Assembly (NCBI GenBank): GCA_024195265.1
Contig: JAJLRJ010000002.1
Span: 52,640,251-52,704,250, forward strand
Direction: 5' to 3'
DNA: 64,000 nt
Origin: Dendrophyllia cribrosa
Lineage: Eukaryota > Cnidaria > Anthozoa > Scleractinia > Dendrophylliidae
Shown here: positions 59,650-64,000 of the stretch, in pieces
How the letters are laid out: every line of letters begins with the position of its first letter
How positions within the stretch are numbered: the stretch's first letter is position 1
Program-made: the position numbers and the translations under genes
Notes under the pieces: generated by a model
Databases searched by the model: none
What the model saw: only the letters and a program-made list of their open reading frames with translations
Told to the model about the DNA's origin: nothing

Positions 59650-62600
59650 TCCTAGAATGATGTTTGGTTGAGAGTGAAAATTCGAAAGAGTACTTAATTA
59701 ATTTTTTTTTCTTTTTATCTTAGAGTCAACATTTTAAACTCGGAAATACTAGATCTCTTAACAAAAATATTTTAATGTAAAACGACAAATAATCTCAACG
59801 TCGATTACAGCTAAGATGCTTACAGACTCACAAAGGAGTTGTGTTGCGGGTTTTCCCATTACATTAAGGTGTGGCTTAAATTTGTTGATATTATTTGACA
59901 GTACAGTTTTCACAATTAAGAAAATTCAAACTTCTATATTGGTCGTATGGAAAAATAACAGAAAATGCGTTTCTTGTCAGAAATAAAAACAGACTCCCAC
60001 AACTGTGTAACAACCTCGGGGTAAAGACCATCTTACAGTGGACAGTGGTATCGACGAGATTTTTCAGTGTGATATCGTAACATTACGAAGCCTTTGTGTA
60101 TGTTTCACCCTGAAGCGTATATGATAAGTCATTTATCTACTACCTTAGGGTTCATTTCCTTGATTATACTTTTAATTATCAAAGTGGACATCGTACATTT
60201 AAGGTCAAATTTTCAGCGGTGTCTTCTTTCAGGGATACCAGCACCTTTTAATTATTGCTGATCGCTAAATTTTAGCACTACTAAACGTATCTACAAGATG
60301 CTAATGAAAATAATTGTATTGACAATGTAATTTAGTTTTAACTGGAAAAAGTTGATTGAAACTAATGGACAGCTTCCTCACACTGTGAAGAGGAAAACAA
60401 TATACATATTTTGCGTAGGTCAAGATTTTTTTTTTCGCTCTATCTTTTTACTCAATCTTTCCATTTTTGTTAATTCTATCTCTCCCTGAGTGGTCGGCGA
60501 TGAAGAAGATAAAGATATTGTTCATGATTATGGTGACATTTATCCCATCGCACCCGTACATTGTCCTTTGTTAATTGACTTTCTAAATACACCTAATTTT
60601 GCAATCAGTTTGCTGGCGTTATTAACCACAGAACTATCGGAAAACACGTTCATCTGCTATTTCTGTCATTGCCTGCACTAAAAAAAAAACATCCCACGTA
60701 TTCATCATTTGCGCTGTTATTTTGCGTTGTTTTTGTACCCTTTGCCTTAAATCTTGACTCGTAAATGTGGTTCTCAATTTTTTTATTTAATTTGTGATAG
60801 ATAATCCTAAAATGTGACCGTACCATTCAACTAAAAACTGAATATTGACAATACAAGTTTTTTTTTTTTCGCAAGTAAAATTTTAAAAGATTGCCCAAAA
60901 TATTATTTTTCAAGGGAGTAACTTGTACAGTTCACGCTAACCATATTAGATTACGCGCACGTCGATTCTCACGCGATCGCTTGCGGCATTTGTTCAAAGT
61001 TCTTCGCTGACGAATTATCAAGTTTCGAAGTAACTTCCTTGCTTATTTGCCAACTCAGTTCCTTACCGCTAAAGATAAATATTTTTAACAGCATTTGTGG
61101 GTGTTTGATATCATCTGCTTTTTAAAATGAAAGACAGAAAAAATATGTTTCGTTTCTATTTCTTTTTTTGACAATACGGTTTTTCCAACAATATTCGCCT
61201 AGTGATTGTCATCTGCTTTTGACTACTGATCTCTTTAGATTTTTTCTAAAGACAGTACGATTTTTTTTAACATCTAAAAGTCAAACGTAACAGCCTACAT
61301 AAACACTGAGAAAAGCATGCGCCGTAGAAGTTTTACTAACCCTTTTGACCCCCAAAAATCAAGATTCAAGAAAAATCCCAAATTTCGCTTTATAAAATAC
61401 TGACAAAAAAAATGGCAGCATGCGATTATCGTTTTCAAGCGTCTTGTACATGTATGGGGCACCCAATGAGGCATGTTTAGAAAAACACTTGAAATGGTGT
61501 AGTACTGTTTTCCCGTTCATTTTCGTGTCTTCAAAGGAAACTGTGTAAAAGCTAATACAGTCATTCTTTCGCTTTTCGGTTCTTTTAGCTGACTTGATTA
61601 CAGCGGAATCTTATCTCCGGAATTTACTCGCGGATTTCTCCTTTTCGAAAATCCTAGCTGGCCTTATTTCAGTCGTACCCAAAATAATTTTTTTATTCCT
61701 CCGAAAATAAAACCGTTAAATTTTCTGTTTCGAAAGTTTGAGGCGAAATTTTAGTTACGAAAATTTTGTTTTATCCGTCTATACGAATTTTTACGATGAT
61801 TAGCAGCTTTTTGCCAAAAAACTGAAACGATTGTTTGGGTGCTCTTGTTAGATGAAACGGTTCTGCTTGAGTTTAGAATACTTTCTTTACTTGTCAACAC
61901 CAGTCGCGCCGTTGTAAACAGTGTCGATCTGAGTCATTAGTTCATATGTTTACTAAACAATGTTTAGAAAATGAGAAAGAAAAGAAAAATAATTGCTGTA
62001 GGATTTAAATCTGATTTCAATGAACTTTCCGTACATTTAGATAATGAATTCCCAAGATAAAAATAAAAAAAAACACCATATCTAAGACGCAGATATATGA
62101 TGAAGCTAGTACGAATTCACTTGTCCTGTCTGACATTTGGAAATCAAAATTCTTAATATTTATACTTTTTCTCTTAAATAACGCTTTTTGTTCGAATCAC
62201 AATCGAATCAAAAACGAAGTTAACAATTTCAGAAAATCTTAACAGAGTTTTCGGAAATATGACCTTTCCCCCTGGCAAAGCTTCACCTTGTATTTTCTGT
62301 ATTTTCTGTAATTGACACCTGCGTTTACGTTTCATGTATGACCTGTGTCATTTCTGACGGACAATGGAGAAATGTGCTTGATCGTCTATCTTAACGACGT
62401 TAAAAAAAAGTCCATTATTTGCCTGTTCTTGTCTCTGTAAAAAGATTTTCAAAATATGGCCATTACTTGGTCAGAGTTTGTTTCGAATAATTACTGAAAA
62501 CAAAGTTGTGCTCAAATTGTTGACCAAAAAGCCATATTCAGCGTTACTGGGAATTTAAAAGCTAAAACAAGAATTCCAGATGTATATACTACTTTTTGTT

Positions 62601-63450
62601 ACATTAATTATAAGTAATGATAGTTACAAAATTAATATAGTTTACTGAGTCAACACATTTCAGCAACATTTTATGTCTGTGAGTGGAGCCTACACAGCAA
62701 ATAAAATAAAATAAAATAAAATAAGTTTGTTCAACTACATCAAAACTATACTTTCGTCTGTTCGTTGTTTACCTTTTATTTCATATTGGTATATAGTGTA
62801 ATTAATCTTTGACAAGCTGCTCTATTAATGCCCGAACTAGTGATTTACCATCCTGACGTTTTTTTCTGAAAATGAGTGCAGTATTTAGCTAAATGGAATA
62901 AAAGGGGGTGGTTTGTTGAATAAATTTGCCTTAATAAGTGGAAATAGAATATATATAACGACCATTTATGTGATTTACAGCCGTCAAAGGTTTTCCCTAC
63001 CACTGAACACATTACATTATTAAATTAAATTGTAGGTTTAAACTACTATCACATAAACCATTTTGCTCCATTGTTGCTTTTCCTATATATGAAATATAGC
63101 TTCATATAGATAATAAGAGCAATATAACGTATAATTATTTAATGCAGGTCTTCGCGAACGTGACATTAAAAACGGCAGTCTGCCAAATATAAAGGCCTTT
63201 CCGCTTTTTGTTTACGCGTCGTTAAGGTAAAAATAATTTGTCTTTATCATGAGATATTAAGACACGGTGATAGTCTTTGTAATCATTGAGGAAGACAGAT
63301 GCATCACAGAATTTATGCCGCGCTCGTGTGATATTAAGCGCGGGGAGAAAATAACGAAGAGGAAACTACCAAAAAAATCTGCATTTTTCTTTGTTTATTA
63401 ATTAATCCTCTTACATTATTTCCCATTAGGAAGCGTTTTATCTCTAACGA
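59650..63450. other. Intergenic upstream of gene F, no gene recognised
   Basis: AT-rich with only short frames; an AAAAT microsatellite at 62696-62724. No exon of the peptide family was found here. Confidence 0.35.
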
Positions 63451-63508
63451 AGACGCCACGCACTCGTAAGACGCGGCCAAACTATTAAATATCCCGCACA
63501 ACGAAACG

Positions 63509-63516
63509 TATAAAAG
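63509..63516 (+). promoter_or_regulatory. TATA box, gene F
   Basis: TATAAAAG about 109 bases before the gene F ATG, matching the spacing in C and D. Confidence 0.7.
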
Positions 63517-63617
63517 GGCATATGTCACACCAGGAGGTCATCACCATTTTTTAAATTGACTTTGCTGCTAAGACACTAAAAAGCATTTGTAACTGAGTTA
63601 GTTTGTATTGTTTAAAA

Positions 63618-63746
63618 ATGAATTCGAAATTCGCATGGATTTTGCTGGCCATTGTGCTCTTCTCTTTATGTTCTTGGAGCAGCGCTTTTACGGCTGGCGC
63701 CGGTAAGCCGAAGACGGGCAAACGGGAGTTGCCCAGCAATGAGGAG
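63618..63746 (+). CDS. Secreted prepropeptide gene F, exon 1 (gene continues past the window)
   Basis: ATG 63618 begins MNSK as in C and D, about 100 bases after a TATA box. There are 43 codons to GAG|gtaaga in phase 0. Signal peptide residues 1-23 (WILLAIVLFSLCSW core, cleavage SSA|F). Mature segment FTAGAGKPKT followed by GKR predicts an amidated decapeptide; then ELPSNEE to the donor. No Cys near the intron, as in gene B. By analogy the terminal exon should lie 1.3-1.8 kb downstream, outside this window; none of the remaining 254 bases looks like it. Confidence 0.8.
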
Positions 63747-63904
63747 GTAAGAAGCGATATGTAATATATTTTCCACATGGACTATAATTCTTTTGGTATT
63801 TACTCATTTCACGTTTTAGATGGAGGAATTAATCTAATTATCAGTCCTAAAAGTGTCACCCAGTTCTAAATCTCGAAGCGCTGGCGCTATAATTTGCTGT
63901 GTTA

Positions 63905-64000
63905 CTGTATGTTGTGTTGTTCAAGGTGGTTCTAACTTTTGAGTCAGTGACCATTCAAATGAAAGTTACTGAGCAGTACTTACTTGTAGTGCTGTTCATT
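63905..64000. repeat. CATTCAAATGAAA repeat, runs off the window end
   Basis: Same words as 59395-59600; in the intron of gene F. Confidence 0.6.

Overview
The window is eukaryotic nuclear DNA: AT-rich, with spliced genes, TATA boxes, AATAAA signals, many microsatellites and a dense load of short inverted-repeat transposons, tRNA-derived SINEs and decayed L2/CR1-like LINE tails. The repeat style, a Crypton-type tyrosine recombinase and the compact two-exon peptide genes point to a marine invertebrate, most likely an anthozoan cnidarian (coral or relative). The assignment is an inference, since no conserved single-copy marker gene is present.

The main content is a dispersed cluster of small secreted-prepropeptide genes that I do not recognise as a named family, labelled A-F here: A 20610-18565 (-), B 25207-23235 (-), C 33552-35235 (+), D 41595-39954 (-), E 52894-54443 (+), F 63618-63746 (+, second exon beyond the window). 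Each complete copy has exon 1 of 126-153 coding bases, one phase-0 intron of about 1.3-1.75 kb, and a short terminal exon 2. Exon 1 encodes a 22-27 residue signal peptide followed directly by a peptide starting with Phe (FxAGAG... or FTP...). In five of six copies this peptide ends in Gly-Lys-(Lys)-Arg, the classic amidation plus dibasic cleavage signal. Exon 2 encodes a Cys-x5/6-Cys core, usually followed by a second basic cleavage site. Together this looks like a family of precursors releasing an amidated 9-12-mer and a disulfide-containing C-terminal peptide. C and D also share promoter sequence in opposite orientation, so they are an inverted duplication.

Other coding content: a two-exon, 462-residue Crypton-like tyrosine recombinase (38219-36749, -) with an intact R-HxxR-H-Y tetrad, in an element bounded by 53-bp inverted repeats (36285-38579); and a weaker two-exon cysteine-containing model at 12790-12031 (-).

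Layout: 1-12 kb repeats and nested MITEs; 12-12.8 kb weak gene; 13.3-14.9 kb satellite-like arrays and microsatellite; 16.8-17.15 kb palindromic element with a tRNA-like core; 18.5-25.3 kb genes A and B; 26.9-33.1 kb MITE field; 33.4-35.3 kb gene C; 36.3-38.6 kb Crypton; 38.7-39.35 kb repeat; 39.9-41.7 kb gene D; 42-52.7 kb mostly non-coding with SINE/LINE debris; 52.8-54.5 kb gene E; 55.6-60 kb foldback elements; 60-63.4 kb nothing recognised; 63.5-63.75 kb start of gene F. The genes do not form an operon-like pathway; the shared theme is repeated, independently promoted copies of one secretory peptide design.
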